The notes: generated by a model not told the origin, from the letters alone. 64,000 nt of DNA from Arthrobacter sp. U41 (GCF_001750145.1 NZ_CP015732.1:4154001-4218000); one strand, 5' to 3'; numbered from the stretch's first letter, positions 28,696 to 37,711 are shown. Numbers and translations are program-made.

Positions 28696-30195
28696 TCAGA
28701 CTCCCATGTCGCGGTTGAGCAGATCTTCTTCGGTTTCCCCGCGGACAATGAGCCGGGCAGATCCGTCGCGCACAGCGACAACGCCCGGCCGGGCCAGATA
28801 GTTGTAGTTGCTAGACAGGGCCCAGCAGTAGGCGCCGGTCCCCGGTACAGCGAGCAGATCACCGGCTGCCACGTCCTCGGGCAGATATACATCTCTAACA
28901 ACTATGTCGCCGCTCTCGCAATGTTTGCCCACGACGCGGGACAGCTGCGGGGCCGCGTCCGACGTCCGTGAGGCCAGAATGGCCGAGTAATCCGCGTCGT
29001 ACAGCACCGGGCGCGGGTTGTCGCTCATCCCGCCGTCCACCGACACATACCGGCGCGGGTACGTAACGTTCCCGCCGGGTCCGGCAGGGCCGGCGGGAAC
29101 GCCGGAAACTCCGCCGCCGGCAGCCGGGGCATCGACCCGGACCGTCTTCAGGGTGCCCACTTCGTAGAGCGTGAAGGTGGTGCTTCCGACGATCGCGCGG
29201 CCCGGTTCGATCGAAATCCGCGGGGCGGAGATCCCCAGCTCGGCGCATTTGGTCCGGACGACGGCGGCCATCGCCTGGGCGATCTCGGCAGCGGGGCGCG
29301 GGGTGTCCACGGGCGTGTACGCGATGCCGTAGCCGCCGCCGAGGTCGAGTTCCGGGAGCACGATCGAGTACTTGGACTGCATCGCGGCGAGGAAGTCCAG
29401 CAGCTTCTGCGCCGCGAGGGCGAAGCCGTCCGGTTCGAAAATCTGCGAGCCGATGTGGCAGTGCAGGCCCAGCAGTTCGATGCCGGGGTGGCCCGCAGCC
29501 GCGGCCACGGCCTCTTCGGCCGCGGAGAGTCCGGCCTGCTCGGTGGAATCCCCGGCCATGGAGAGCCCGAACTTCTGGTCCTCGTGGGCCGTGGCGATGA
29601 ATTCGTGGGTGTGGGCGTGCACCCCCGGGGTCAGCCGAAGCATGACCTTGGCGGTTTCCCCGCGGTACTCGGCGATCTTGGCGACGCGTTCGAGCTCGGC
29701 GAGGCTGTCCACCACGATCCGCCCGAGCTTCATGTCCAGCGCACGGTGGATCTCGCCGTCGGACTTGTTATTGCCGTGAAGCGCGACGTCGGCGCCGGGG
29801 ATCCCGGCGCGGGCGGCGACGGCGAGTTCCCCGCCGGAGGCCGTGTCCAGGCGCAGTCCCTCTTCCTCGACCCAGCGGACCACTGCGGTGCACAGGAATG
29901 ACTTCCCGGCGTAGTACACATCGACTCCCCCGCAGATGTCGGCGAAGGCGTCGTTGAAGGCGTCGGAAAAGGCACGGGCCCGGGCCCGGAAGTCGTTCTC
30001 GCTCATCACGAACAGGGGTGTGCCGAACTGGCGCTGGAGCTCGCTGACGGGGATGCCGTCAATGGCGAGTTCACCGGCGTCGTTCCTGGCGACCCCGCCG
30101 GCCCACAACGGCTCGTGCAGGGCGTTGAGGTCCGCGGGGACCTGGAGCCACTCGGGCGCGAGCGGGGAGGCGGCGGTGGACGGGTTGGTGGTCAT
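28696..30195 (-). CDS. lysA: diaminopimelate decarboxylase
   Basis: A 499-residue PLP enzyme of fold type III making lysine from meso-DAP. The PLP lysine is in VYYAGKSFL (Lys98); the HGNNKSDGEI, LLGLHCHIGSQIFE, GGGYGIAY, EPGRAIVGST and CESGD (active-site Cys) blocks are all seen. An Ala/Gly/Pro insert near 370-385 (PAAGGGVSGVPAGPAGPGG) is extra. ATG 30195; the stop abuts hom. Confidence 0.95.
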   Translation of the reverse strand: MTTNPSTAASPLAPEWLQVPADLNALHEPLWAGGVARNDAGELAIDGIPVSELQRQFGTPLFVMSENDFRARARAFSDAFNDAFADICGGVDVYYAGKSFLCTAVVRWVEEEGLRLDTASGGELAVAARAGIPGADVALHGNNKSDGEIHRALDMKLGRIVVDSLAELERVAKIAEYRGETAKVMLRLTPGVHAHTHEFIATAHEDQKFGLSMAGDSTEQAGLSAAEEAVAAAAGHPGIELLGLHCHIGSQIFEPDGFALAAQKLLDFLAAMQSKYSIVLPELDLGGGYGIAYTPVDTPRPAAEIAQAMAAVVRTKCAELGISAPRISIEPGRAIVGSTTFTLYEVGTLKTVRVDAPAAGGGVSGVPAGPAGPGGNVTYPRRYVSVDGGMSDNPRPVLYDADYSAILASRTSDAAPQLSRVVGKHCESGDIVVRDVYLPEDVAAGDLLAVPGTGAYCWALSSNYNYLARPGVVAVRDGSARLIVRGETEEDLLNRDMGV

Positions 30196-30200
30196 GGCGG

Positions 30201-31865
30201 TTACATCCGTTCCGGCGCCGAGACGCCCAGCAGTTCCAGTCCGTTGGCCAGCACCTGGCTGGTGGCGTCGTTGAGCCACAGCCGGGTGCGGTTGAGATCG
30301 GTAATCGGCTCCTCGCCCTGCGGTGCAACGCGGCAGGAGTCATACCAGCGGTGGTAGGCGCCGGCGATGAGTTCGAGGTGGCGGGCCACGCGGTGCGGCT
30401 CCCGCAGTTCGGCTGCCCGGGCCACGACCGAGGGGTAGCTGCCAAGGTGGGAGAGCAGCTCATTCTCGGTCGCGTGCTCCAGCAGGGAGGCCTCGAAGAT
30501 GTCTTTGCCGTCCACGTGGCGCTCCACCCCGGCGGCGACGGCATTGCGGGCGGTGCCGCGGGACCGGGCGTGCGCGTACTGGACGTAGAACACCGGGTTT
30601 TCGTTGCTGTGCTTTTTCAGCAGCTCCGGGTCAAGGGTCAGCGGCGAATCGGCCGGGAACCGCGCCAGCGAGTAGCGGACGGCGTCCTTGCCCAGCCAGG
30701 AGATGAGGTCCTTGAGCTCGATGATGTTGCCGGCGCGTTTGGAAAGCTTCGCGCCGTTGACGGAGACCAGCTGGCCGATCAGGACCTCGATGTTGACCTC
30801 GGGGTCGTCCCCGGCGGCGGCGGCGATGGCCTTGAGCCGGTTGATGTAGCCGTGATGGTCGGCGCCGAGCAGGTAGATCTTCTCGGTGTAGCCACGGTCT
30901 TTTTTGGACAGGTAGTAGGCCGCATCGGCGGCGAAGTAGGTCGGCTCGCCGTTGGCGCGGATCATCACGCGGTCCTTGTCGTCGCCGAAGTCCGTGGTGC
31001 GCAGCCAGACCGCGCCGCCGTCGTCGTAAACGTGGCCCTGTTCCCGGAGCCGCGCGACAGCGTCCTCGATCGCGCCGGCATCGTGGAGCTCCTGCTCGGA
31101 GAAGTAGACATCGAATTCGACGCCGAACTCGGCGAGGGTGCGCTTGATGTCGTGGAGCTGGGCCTTGTACGCCGCGCCGCGGATCACCGGCAAGGCGGCG
31201 ACATCGGTCAGTTCGCGAATGTCCGGGTGCTGGGTCAGCACCTCGTGGCCCAGATCGGCGATGTATTCGCCCGGGTACCCGCCCTCGGGCACACCGCGGC
31301 CGTGCAGCCGGGAGAGCACGGAGTGGGCAAAGACGTTCATCTGCGACCCGGCGTCGTTGATGTAGTACTCGGCGGTGACGTCCGCGCCGGAGGCCCGCAG
31401 GACCCGGGCGATTGCGTCACCCAGGGCGGCCCAGCGGGTGTGGCCGATATGCAGCGGACCGGTGGGATTCGCGGAGACGAACTCCATGTTGACGGTGTGG
31501 CCTGCGAGCGCAGTGTTGGTGCCGTATCCGGACCCCGCTTCGACGATGGCCTTGGCTAGGGCGCCGGCGGCGGCAGCATCAACGGTGATATTCAGGAACC
31601 CCGGTCCGGCGATGTCGACGGCGGACACCCCGTCGATGGACTTCAGCCGGGCGCTCAGGACCGAGGCGAACTCCCGGGGGTTGGTGCCCGCTTTCTTGGC
31701 AAGCTGCAGGGCGATGCTGGTGGCCCAGTCGCCGTGGTCCCGGTTCTTCGGACGCTCAACACGCACCTCACCCGGGACGTCGGATGCGGTAAGCCCGATT
31801 TCACCGGCGGCGACGGCGTCCTGCAGGCAGGCGGATATGGCGAGGGAGAGTTCTTCAGGGGTCAC
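30201..31865 (-). CDS. argS: arginyl-tRNA synthetase
   Basis: A 554-residue class I synthetase. The HIGH motif is PTGPLHIGHTRW (139-142); the KMSKS equivalent is the degenerate AKLSKRAGN usual for ArgRS. The N-terminal Add-1 domain and the C-terminal DALR anticodon-binding domain (YVQYAHARSRGTARNA, LELIAGAYHRWYDSCRV) are complete. GTG start at 31865. It leads the lysA-hom-thrC-thrB group, as in other actinobacteria. The 186-bp gap to the divergent lipoprotein gene holds the promoter. Confidence 0.96.
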   Translation of the reverse strand: MTPEELSLAISACLQDAVAAGEIGLTASDVPGEVRVERPKNRDHGDWATSIALQLAKKAGTNPREFASVLSARLKSIDGVSAVDIAGPGFLNITVDAAAAGALAKAIVEAGSGYGTNTALAGHTVNMEFVSANPTGPLHIGHTRWAALGDAIARVLRASGADVTAEYYINDAGSQMNVFAHSVLSRLHGRGVPEGGYPGEYIADLGHEVLTQHPDIRELTDVAALPVIRGAAYKAQLHDIKRTLAEFGVEFDVYFSEQELHDAGAIEDAVARLREQGHVYDDGGAVWLRTTDFGDDKDRVMIRANGEPTYFAADAAYYLSKKDRGYTEKIYLLGADHHGYINRLKAIAAAAGDDPEVNIEVLIGQLVSVNGAKLSKRAGNIIELKDLISWLGKDAVRYSLARFPADSPLTLDPELLKKHSNENPVFYVQYAHARSRGTARNAVAAGVERHVDGKDIFEASLLEHATENELLSHLGSYPSVVARAAELREPHRVARHLELIAGAYHRWYDSCRVAPQGEEPITDLNRTRLWLNDATSQVLANGLELLGVSAPERM

Positions 31866-32051
31866 AGTTCCAGCCTACCGGTGGCCCGCAGTGTGGCGGA
31901 ATTTGGCGCCCGTCGTGACAGCCGGCTCACAGCGTGAACCATTACGCTGATTTCAACGTCGTGATCGGAGTATGCACTGCGGGCCGCCAGTGCCGGCCCG
32001 CAGCCTCCCGCCACTGCCCATCCCATCGTCGCCAGAGAATGGAGCCGCTGC

Positions 32052-32471
32052 ATGAACACCACCTTCCGGAAAAGCGTCGTCGTCGGCATCGCCGGCCTGT
32101 CCCTGGCCGGCTGCGCGCCTCAGGCTTCGGGCAGCCAGGGAACCGGCAGCGCACCGTCAGCCGCAGGCAGCGCCACCTATCAGGACGGCACCTTCAGCGC
32201 CGACGGCAACTATGTCTCGCCCAACGGCAACGAGACGGTGGGCGTGACCCTGACGCTCACCGGGGGCGCCGTGTCGGATGTCCAGATCACCCCGCACCCC
32301 TCCAACCCCAACACCAAGAAGTTCCAGGGGGAATTTGCCGGCGGCATCAAGGCCCAGATCGCCGGAAAGAAGCTCGATGAGATCAAAGTCTCAAAGGTAG
32401 CCGGCTCTTCGCTGACCAGCGGCGGCTTCAACCAGGCCGTGGAAAAGATCAAGTCCGAGGCACGGGCATAA
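32052..32471 (+). CDS. FMN-binding domain lipoprotein (candidate flavinylated protein)
   Basis: A 139-residue secreted lipoprotein. The signal peptide ends in a lipobox LAGC (Cys21), then a Ser/Gly/Ala linker, then a small FMN-bind domain (GTFSADGNY, VGVTLTLTGGAVSDVQITPHPSN, KLDEIKVSKVAGSSLTSGGFNQAVEKIKSEA as separated blocks). In RnfG-type FMN_bind domains the block SGATxTS carries the covalent FMN on Thr; here it reads AGSSLTS, so a Ser would stand at the attachment point. GGAG at 32041-32044 with 7 nt spacing fixes the start. It is followed by the flavin transferase gene, which supports the role. Confidence 0.82.
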   Translation: MNTTFRKSVVVGIAGLSLAGCAPQASGSQGTGSAPSAAGSATYQDGTFSADGNYVSPNGNETVGVTLTLTGGAVSDVQITPHPSNPNTKKFQGEFAGGIKAQIAGKKLDEIKVSKVAGSSLTSGGFNQAVEKIKSEARA

Positions 32472-32510
32472 CAGCACGTCATAACCGGCTAGTAGCCAGC
32501 AGGAGGAACC

Positions 32511-33383
32511 GTGCCGCATCCGGGCTGGACGGATTTCAGCTTCGACGGAATCGGTACCCGTTGGGAGATCTCAACCCCGTCCCCGCTGTCCGGCGCGCTC
32601 CGCAGCGGGCTGCTCGCAACCGTGGCGGACTATGACGCCGCCTGGTCCCGGTTCCGGTCCGACTCCCTGGTCGCAGAAGCCGCGCGGCGCCCTGGACGCT
32701 ACGTGTTCCCGGCCGGGGCCTCCACCCTCGGCCCGCTCTACAAGACCCTGTACCGGCTCAGCGGCGGAGCCATGACTCCGCTGATCGGCGGCAGCCTGGA
32801 ACAACTCGGCTATGACGCAAGCTACTCCCTGCGTCCGGGCGGCCCGCCGCTGCCAGCTCCGCCCTGGGAGGAGGTGCTGGACTGGCAGGGCACGGTGCTC
32901 ACCACCCGGGCCCCCGTCGTGATCGACGTCGGGGCTGCCGGAAAGGGACAGCTGGCCGACCTGTTGTCCGCCGGACTGCGCGCCGGCGGCGTCGGAGAGC
33001 ACTTCATCGACGCGAGCGGCGACCTGGTCAACGCCGGACCCACTCCGGTGGACGTGGGCCTGGAGCATCCCTATGATCCCGCCCGGGCCATTGGAATCGT
33101 CAGCCTCGGCGCCGGGGCACTCTGCGCTTCCGCCGCCAACCGGCGCGCCTGGGGCGACGGGCTGCACCACGTGCTGGACGGCACCACGGGCGCACCCGTC
33201 CGCACCGTCGTCGCCGGCTGGGCGATGGCACCGACGGCCGTGGTGGCCGACGCGCTGGCAACTGCCCTGTTCTTCGTCGAGGGACCCCGCCTGCGGGAAG
33301 AGTTCGATTGTTCGTGGCTCGCCGTCCACTCGGACGGCCACGCGGAGTATTCAGCTGATTTTGAAGGGGTGCTTTTCTCATGA
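32511..33383 (+). CDS. apbE: FAD:protein FMN transferase (ApbE)
   Basis: A 290-residue ApbE-family enzyme that attaches FMN from FAD to Ser/Thr of target proteins. Motifs: FDGIGTRWEI near the N-terminus, RFRSDSLV, a VIDVGAAGKGQLADLL block (KG motif of the FAD site), FIDASGDLVNAG and HHVLDGTTGAPV, and a C-terminal AMAPTAVVADALATALF with the metal-binding region. No clear signal peptide, so it may work in the cytoplasm or need another route. GTG start behind a strong AGGAGG (32501-32506). Its stop overlaps the next start by 4 nt. Confidence 0.9.
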   Translation: MPHPGWTDFSFDGIGTRWEISTPSPLSGALRSGLLATVADYDAAWSRFRSDSLVAEAARRPGRYVFPAGASTLGPLYKTLYRLSGGAMTPLIGGSLEQLGYDASYSLRPGGPPLPAPPWEEVLDWQGTVLTTRAPVVIDVGAAGKGQLADLLSAGLRAGGVGEHFIDASGDLVNAGPTPVDVGLEHPYDPARAIGIVSLGAGALCASAANRRAWGDGLHHVLDGTTGAPVRTVVAGWAMAPTAVVADALATALFFVEGPRLREEFDCSWLAVHSDGHAEYSADFEGVLFS

Positions 33384-34918
33384 CCGCCACCATCTCCACT
33401 CCGTTCAGTTCGCGGCTGGACACGATACTGGGCCGGTTCACGATGTACCGGCTGGTCCTCTGGGTACTGACCGTGCTGGCCGGCTACAGCCTGTTGCTGA
33501 ACATGCTGGGCTGGCTGACGTTCGGGGGCCCGGAGATGATCGCCCACCTGGCACTCTGCCTCGGCCTGACCTACGGCTCCAACCGGGCGCTCGCGGCCGC
33601 GTTCCACGTGCCTGCGCATTCTGAGTCGTCCCTGATCACCGGCCTGCTGCTCTACTTCCTCTTCTGGCCGACGCAATTCTCGGCCACCGGACTGCAGTAT
33701 CTGGACCTGGCCGGCGTCGCCCTCGCCTGCGTCCTCGCATCGGCGTCCAAGTACGCCCTGGCCTGGCGCGGTCGCCACATTTTCAATCCGGCGGCGGCTG
33801 GCGCTTTCATCACCGGGCTGACCGGCCTCAACATCGCCACCTGGTGGGCTGCCACCCCCGCCATGCTCTGGCTGGTGCTGCCCGGGGTCCTGCTGGTGCT
33901 CTACCGGCTGCGGAAGCTGCTGATGGCGGCCGTGTTCACGGTGGTGGCGGTGTCCCTGGTGGCCGTGGAGCTGCTGCGCACCGGCATGGGAGCGGGCGGG
34001 GCGCTGTGGCAGGCCCTCGCCCAGCGCCCCGTGCTGTTCTTCGTCGGCTTTATGCTGACCGAGCCGCTCACCCTCCCGCCGCGCCGGTGGCAGCAGCTGG
34101 CGCTGGCCGCCGTCGTCGGACTGCTGTTCGCCCTCCCCTACAACCTGGGCTTTCTCGCCAACTCCCCAGAACTGGCACTGCTGGTGGGAAACGCGCTCGC
34201 CTTTCTCACCGGTCAGCGCGGCCGCATTCAGCTCCGCTTCCGGGGCTCCCGCCCCTTGACCCCGACGACGACGGAGTTCAGCTTCCAGCCGGAACGCCCG
34301 CTCCGCTTCACCCCGGGCCAGTACATCGAACTGAACCTGCCGCATGCGAAGGCGGACCGCAAAGGCCGCAGGCGGGTGTTCAGCCTGACCAGCCCCCCGG
34401 ACTCGACGGAGCTCACGGTCGGGGTGGGTACGGCCGAGCCGTTGTCCACGGCAAAGCGGTCGCTCCTGGCCCTGGAGCCCGGCGACGAACTGACGGCCAC
34501 CACCGTGGGCGGGGATTTTGTCCTGCCGCGGAAACCGGAGGTCCCGCTGCTGCTGATAGCGGCCGGCATCGGCATTACCCCGTATCTGGCCCAGCTGTCC
34601 GGCGGCTCCGCCGGGGAGCGGGACGTGGTCCTGCTGTACCTGGCCAGGAACGCCAGCGAACTCGCCTACACCGGGGAACTCGAACGCTCCGGCGCCCGGG
34701 TCATCGCCCGGCTTGCCGACGGCTCCGCGCCGCCGGCGTTTATGCGCGATGCGGGCGCCGCCCGGATCGACGGCGCCTCGCTGAGGGAGCTCGTCCCCGA
34801 CATCGCGGGCAGGGTTGTCTATGTCTCGGGCTCCCCCGCGAGTGTCCGTTCCCTCCGCGCCGCCGCCCGCCGGGCCGGGGCCCGGAGGATCCTCGTGGAC
34901 TCCTTTGCGGGCTACTGA
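33380..34918 (+). CDS. fused NqrB/RnfD-like membrane domain and ferredoxin-NADP reductase-like domain
   Basis: A 512-residue fusion. The first about 285 residues hold 8-10 membrane helices with NqrB/RnfD marks (SESSLITGLLLYF, HIFNPAAAGAFITG, FFVGFMLTEPLTLP). The rest is an FAD/NAD(P) reductase: FTPGQYIELNLP, the FAD-binding RRVFSLTS (about 330), GDFVLP, NAD(P)-binding LLLIAAGIGITPY (about 390-402) and YVSGSPASVRSL near the C-terminus. The expected reaction is NAD(P)H to FAD to membrane flavin to outside acceptor, probably the lipoprotein two genes upstream. I do not see an obvious SGAT flavinylation motif in the membrane half. It overlaps apbE by 4 nt (ATGA). Confidence 0.85.
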   Translation: MTATISTPFSSRLDTILGRFTMYRLVLWVLTVLAGYSLLLNMLGWLTFGGPEMIAHLALCLGLTYGSNRALAAAFHVPAHSESSLITGLLLYFLFWPTQFSATGLQYLDLAGVALACVLASASKYALAWRGRHIFNPAAAGAFITGLTGLNIATWWAATPAMLWLVLPGVLLVLYRLRKLLMAAVFTVVAVSLVAVELLRTGMGAGGALWQALAQRPVLFFVGFMLTEPLTLPPRRWQQLALAAVVGLLFALPYNLGFLANSPELALLVGNALAFLTGQRGRIQLRFRGSRPLTPTTTEFSFQPERPLRFTPGQYIELNLPHAKADRKGRRRVFSLTSPPDSTELTVGVGTAEPLSTAKRSLLALEPGDELTATTVGGDFVLPRKPEVPLLLIAAGIGITPYLAQLSGGSAGERDVVLLYLARNASELAYTGELERSGARVIARLADGSAPPAFMRDAGAARIDGASLRELVPDIAGRVVYVSGSPASVRSLRAAARRAGARRILVDSFAGY

Positions 34919-34996
34919 GCGCGCCGATTTTCCCTTCGAGCCCACCTTCCTGCTAAGCTCTAGGACGTCCCGCCGGTAACGGCAGGAACCCTGACT

Positions 34997-35069
34997 GCCC
35001 TCGTAGCTCAGGGGATAGAGCGTCTGCCTCCGGAGCAGAAGGTCGTTGGTTCGATTCCAATCGAGGGCA
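34997..35069 (+). tRNA. tRNA-Arg (anticodon CCG)
   Basis: A 73-nt cloverleaf can be folded fully: acceptor GCCCTCG with CGAGGGC plus discriminator A, D stem GCTC/GAGC, anticodon stem TCTGC/GCAGA with loop CTCCGGA (anticodon CCG, reading CGG), a 5-nt variable loop and T stem GTTGG/CCAAT with loop TTCGATT. CCA is not encoded. Confidence 0.97.
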
Positions 35070-35072
35070 CAG

Positions 35073-35119
35073 ACACAAGAACCCCTAGGATCCACTGGAT
35101 TCTGGGGGTTCTTTCGTGT
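35073..35119 (+). terminator. terminator of the tRNA-Arg transcript
   Basis: A long imperfect hairpin starts 4 nt after the tRNA: core stem AAGAACCCC (35077-35085) with GGGGTTCTT (35105-35113), extended outward by ACAC/GTGT and inward by TCCA/TGGA. A short T-rich run follows the core. Confidence 0.8.
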
Positions 35120-35177
35120 TGGCTGACAGGGTGCAGGGTTAACGGCCGCGCCGCGGCCGTTCGAATGGGGGCAACGC

Positions 35178-35978
35178 ATGGACTTCGGTGCAGCGCTGCT
35201 GTTTCCGTTCCAGTGGCTGGTGTCGGCCGTCATGGTGGGACTCCATGACGGCCTGAGCGCCCTCGGTATGCCGGCGGCCAGCGGCTGGACGTGGACCCTG
35301 TCCATCATCGGGCTCGTCCTGGTCATCCGCGCCGCCTTGATCCCGGTATCCCTGAAGCAAATCAAGGCCCAGCGCCGCATGCGGCTGTTGCAGCCGGAGT
35401 TGAAGAAGCTGGAGGACAAGTACAGGGGCAATACGGACCCGCTCTCACGGCAGGCCATGGCACAGGAGCAGATGGCCCTCTACAAGAAGCACGGCACCAA
35501 CCCGTTCTCAGCCTGCCTTCCGATGCTGATCCAAGTGCCGTTCTTCCTGGCGCTCTTCACCGTGCTGTCCGGCATTACGACGGCGGCCACCAGCGGTACG
35601 GGCATCGGCGCCATGAGCCACGAACAGGTGGTCCAGTTCGAGAAGTCGAGCATCTTTGGCGCCGCGCTGTCCGCCTCGCTGCTTCACGGCACCCCGGGCA
35701 GCGGCAACGCGGTCGCGGTGTGGCTGCTCTCGATCGTGATGATCCTTGCCATGACGGCGGCACAGTTCATCACCCAGAAGCACATCATGGCCACGAGTGC
35801 ATCCGCGGAGTCCATGGCGGGCCCGTTTCTGCGGCAGCAGAAAGCGGTGCTCTACGCCTTGCCCATCGTCTTCGGCATTGGTGGCATCATCTTCCCCATC
35901 GGCGTCCTGATCTACTGGACCACGACGAATTGGTGGACCATGATGCAGCAGTTCGTCCTTGACCCGCGCTCCCGGTGA
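35178..35978 (+). CDS. YidC/Oxa1 family membrane insertase (paralog)
   Basis: A 266-residue insertase with five membrane helices: start near LLFPFQWLVSAVMVGLHDG, the Oxa1 core WTLSIIGLVLVIRAALIPVSLKQIKAQ, cytosolic KLEDKYRGNTDP and KKHGTNPFSACLPMLIQVPFFLALF, and the last helices ending YWTTTNWWTMMQQFVL. It inserts proteins into the membrane. The main actinobacterial yidC usually sits near rpmH and rnpA; this solitary gene by a tRNA is more likely a second paralog. ATG at 35178. Confidence 0.88.
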   Translation: MDFGAALLFPFQWLVSAVMVGLHDGLSALGMPAASGWTWTLSIIGLVLVIRAALIPVSLKQIKAQRRMRLLQPELKKLEDKYRGNTDPLSRQAMAQEQMALYKKHGTNPFSACLPMLIQVPFFLALFTVLSGITTAATSGTGIGAMSHEQVVQFEKSSIFGAALSASLLHGTPGSGNAVAVWLLSIVMILAMTAAQFITQKHIMATSASAESMAGPFLRQQKAVLYALPIVFGIGGIIFPIGVLIYWTTTNWWTMMQQFVLDPRSR

Positions 35979-36005
35979 GAGACCGGGAAGGATCTTCCGG
36001 CCGGC

Positions 36006-36460
36006 TCAGCTCCGGGCCTCCACGATCTCCTTGAGCTTCGCCAGCGCCAGCGCCACGCTTCGTCGAACATGGCGACGAATTCCTCCTCACTGTCGAGCTC
36101 CACGTCCACTGTCGTCACCCCGCCGGCGGCGCTGAAGGCGTACTTCTCATGGGCGCCCATAAAGGCCTTCGCGGCCTCGCTCGTGGTGTCGTCCTCGCCG
36201 TTAACGACCTGCCCGATATAGCGCAGGGAAATCAACTCGTGCGGTCTGTTCTCCTCGACCGTGGCGATCATCCCGGCCACGGAACCGTCGCCGTCGGGCC
36301 CGAGGAACCGGATTTCGCTGCCCTGGCTCCAGTTGCCCTCGTAGTAGGAATCGCTGTTGAACACGCTGGTCCACTCCCGGTACGTGGCATCGTTCAGCAT
36401 GGTGGTCCACACGTCCCGCACGGGGGCGTCGATCGTCACCGAATACCTTAACTTTTCCAT
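36006..36460 (-). CDS. SRPBCC (AHSA1-like) family protein with apparent frameshift
   Basis: The first about 138 codons give a START/SRPBCC lipid-binding-type fold (KLRYSVTIDAPVRDVWTTMLN, REWTSVFNSDSYYEGNW, GMIATVEENRPHELISLRY, TTVDVELDSEEEFVAMFDEAW). After EAW (near 36058) the frame turns to RWRWRSSRRSW, but one frame over the DNA reads LALAKLKEIVEARS followed by a stop at 36006. A single missing base in a GCTGGCGCTGGCG stretch explains both; 455 nt is one short of a codon multiple. Without correction the frame would run on to 35912 into the 3' end of the convergent yidC gene. Ligand unknown; 152 residues would be normal length. Confidence 0.8.
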
Positions 36461-36652
36461 GCCTGATTTTAAGTCCGGGCCGGAACTGCGGACCACACCG
36501 GAAAGTGGGAGGCGCGCCACCCTGCCAATTGTCGGTGCCCGCTCGTAGGCTGTCTGCATCGGCAGCGGGGTTCCGGCGGCCGGGTGGCTGGACTGGGTGC
36601 CGGCTGCCGCACCGCCACCACGGGATCCCGCCGAAGTACTAAGGGGTCTCAC

Positions 36653-37711
36653 ATGCACTGTTCCATCATTCCTCCGTACATGCTCCGCCGCCTGGCGGCC
36701 CAGCGCGAACCGGAGCTCTCCGACGCCGCCCGCGCGGCGAAGGAAGCCCTGCACCACGTCCCGAGCTTCCAGGCGTCCCGCGCCGTGCCCGGGCCCGGCA
36801 GCCATCCGGGAATGCGGGAGCCCCGGCCGGCCCCGCCGGAACGGACGGTCTACGACGCCAAATTCGCCGAGCAGCTCCCCGGCAGCGTGGTCCGCAAAGA
36901 AGGGGAACCGCCCACCGGCGATCCCGCCGCCGACGAAGCCTATGACGGGCTGGGACACACCCACCGCCTCTACGCCGACGCCTTCGACCGGAACTCGATC
37001 GACGGCAACGGCCTCCACCTCGAGGCCACGGTCCACTACGGCCGCCTGTACGACAACGCATTCTGGGACGGCCGGCAGATGGTTTTCGGCGACGGCGACG
37101 GCCAGGTGTTCCAGCGGTTCACGAAGTCGTTGAGCGTCATCGGCCACGAACTCGCCCACGGCGTCACCCAGTACTCCGCAGGGCTGGTCTACCGCAACCA
37201 GGCCGGGGCGCTGAACGAATCGATGTCCGATGTCTTTGGGGCGCTCGTTGAACAGTATGTCCGGCAGCAGTCGGCGGCGGAGGCCAGCTGGCTGATCGGC
37301 GAGGGCCTCTTCACGGATCAGGTCCAGGGGACCGCGTTGCGCTCCCTGCAGGCTCCGGGGACCGCGTACGACGACGACGTGCTCGGCAAGGACCCGCAGC
37401 CGGACTCCATGGACAGCTACGTGCACACGAGCGCGGACAACGGTGGGGTGCACATCAACTCCGGGATCCCCAACCGGGCGTTCTTCCTGGTTGCCACCGA
37501 GCTCGGCGGCAACGCGTGGGACGCTCCGGGCCGGATCTGGTACGAGACGCTGACGGGCGGCACGCTGGTCCCGACGGCCACGTTCGGGGCATTCGCCAAG
37601 GCCACTGCCGCCTCCGCCAGGGAGCTTTTCGGGGCGGATTCCCCAGAGCATGACGCCGTGCGGTCCGCGTGGGAAACTGTGAAGGTAAAGTTCCCTGGAG
37701 CCAGACGATAA
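36653..37711 (+). CDS. protealysin-like neutral zinc metalloprotease (M4 family)
   Basis: A 352-residue M4 peptidase. The zinc motif is VIGHELAHG (His165, Glu166, His169), third ligand Glu189 in GALNESMSD, and the catalytic His267 in DNGGVHINSGIPN. There is no signal peptide; the short N-terminal part starts with HCSIIPPYML, the short propeptide hallmark of protealysin-like enzymes, which differ from secreted thermolysin with its long propeptide. Start ATG 36653. It is followed 59 bp later by an emfourin-type inhibitor gene, a typical pairing. Confidence 0.93.
   Translation: MHCSIIPPYMLRRLAAQREPELSDAARAAKEALHHVPSFQASRAVPGPGSHPGMREPRPAPPERTVYDAKFAEQLPGSVVRKEGEPPTGDPAADEAYDGLGHTHRLYADAFDRNSIDGNGLHLEATVHYGRLYDNAFWDGRQMVFGDGDGQVFQRFTKSLSVIGHELAHGVTQYSAGLVYRNQAGALNESMSDVFGALVEQYVRQQSAAEASWLIGEGLFTDQVQGTALRSLQAPGTAYDDDVLGKDPQPDSMDSYVHTSADNGGVHINSGIPNRAFFLVATELGGNAWDAPGRIWYETLTGGTLVPTATFGAFAKATAASARELFGADSPEHDAVRSAWETVKVKFPGARR

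Noticed and set aside
33071..35458. A long minus-strand open frame (795 codons) across apbE, the reductase fusion and the tRNA
   Set aside because: It runs antisense to three well-supported genes and through a tRNA; composition is Gly/Gln/Arg-rich shadow.
35979..36005. Short inverted pair CCGGGAAG/CTTCCGG between yidC and the SRPBCC gene
   Set aside because: Bulged, only about 7 bp and no T-run; not a convincing terminator.
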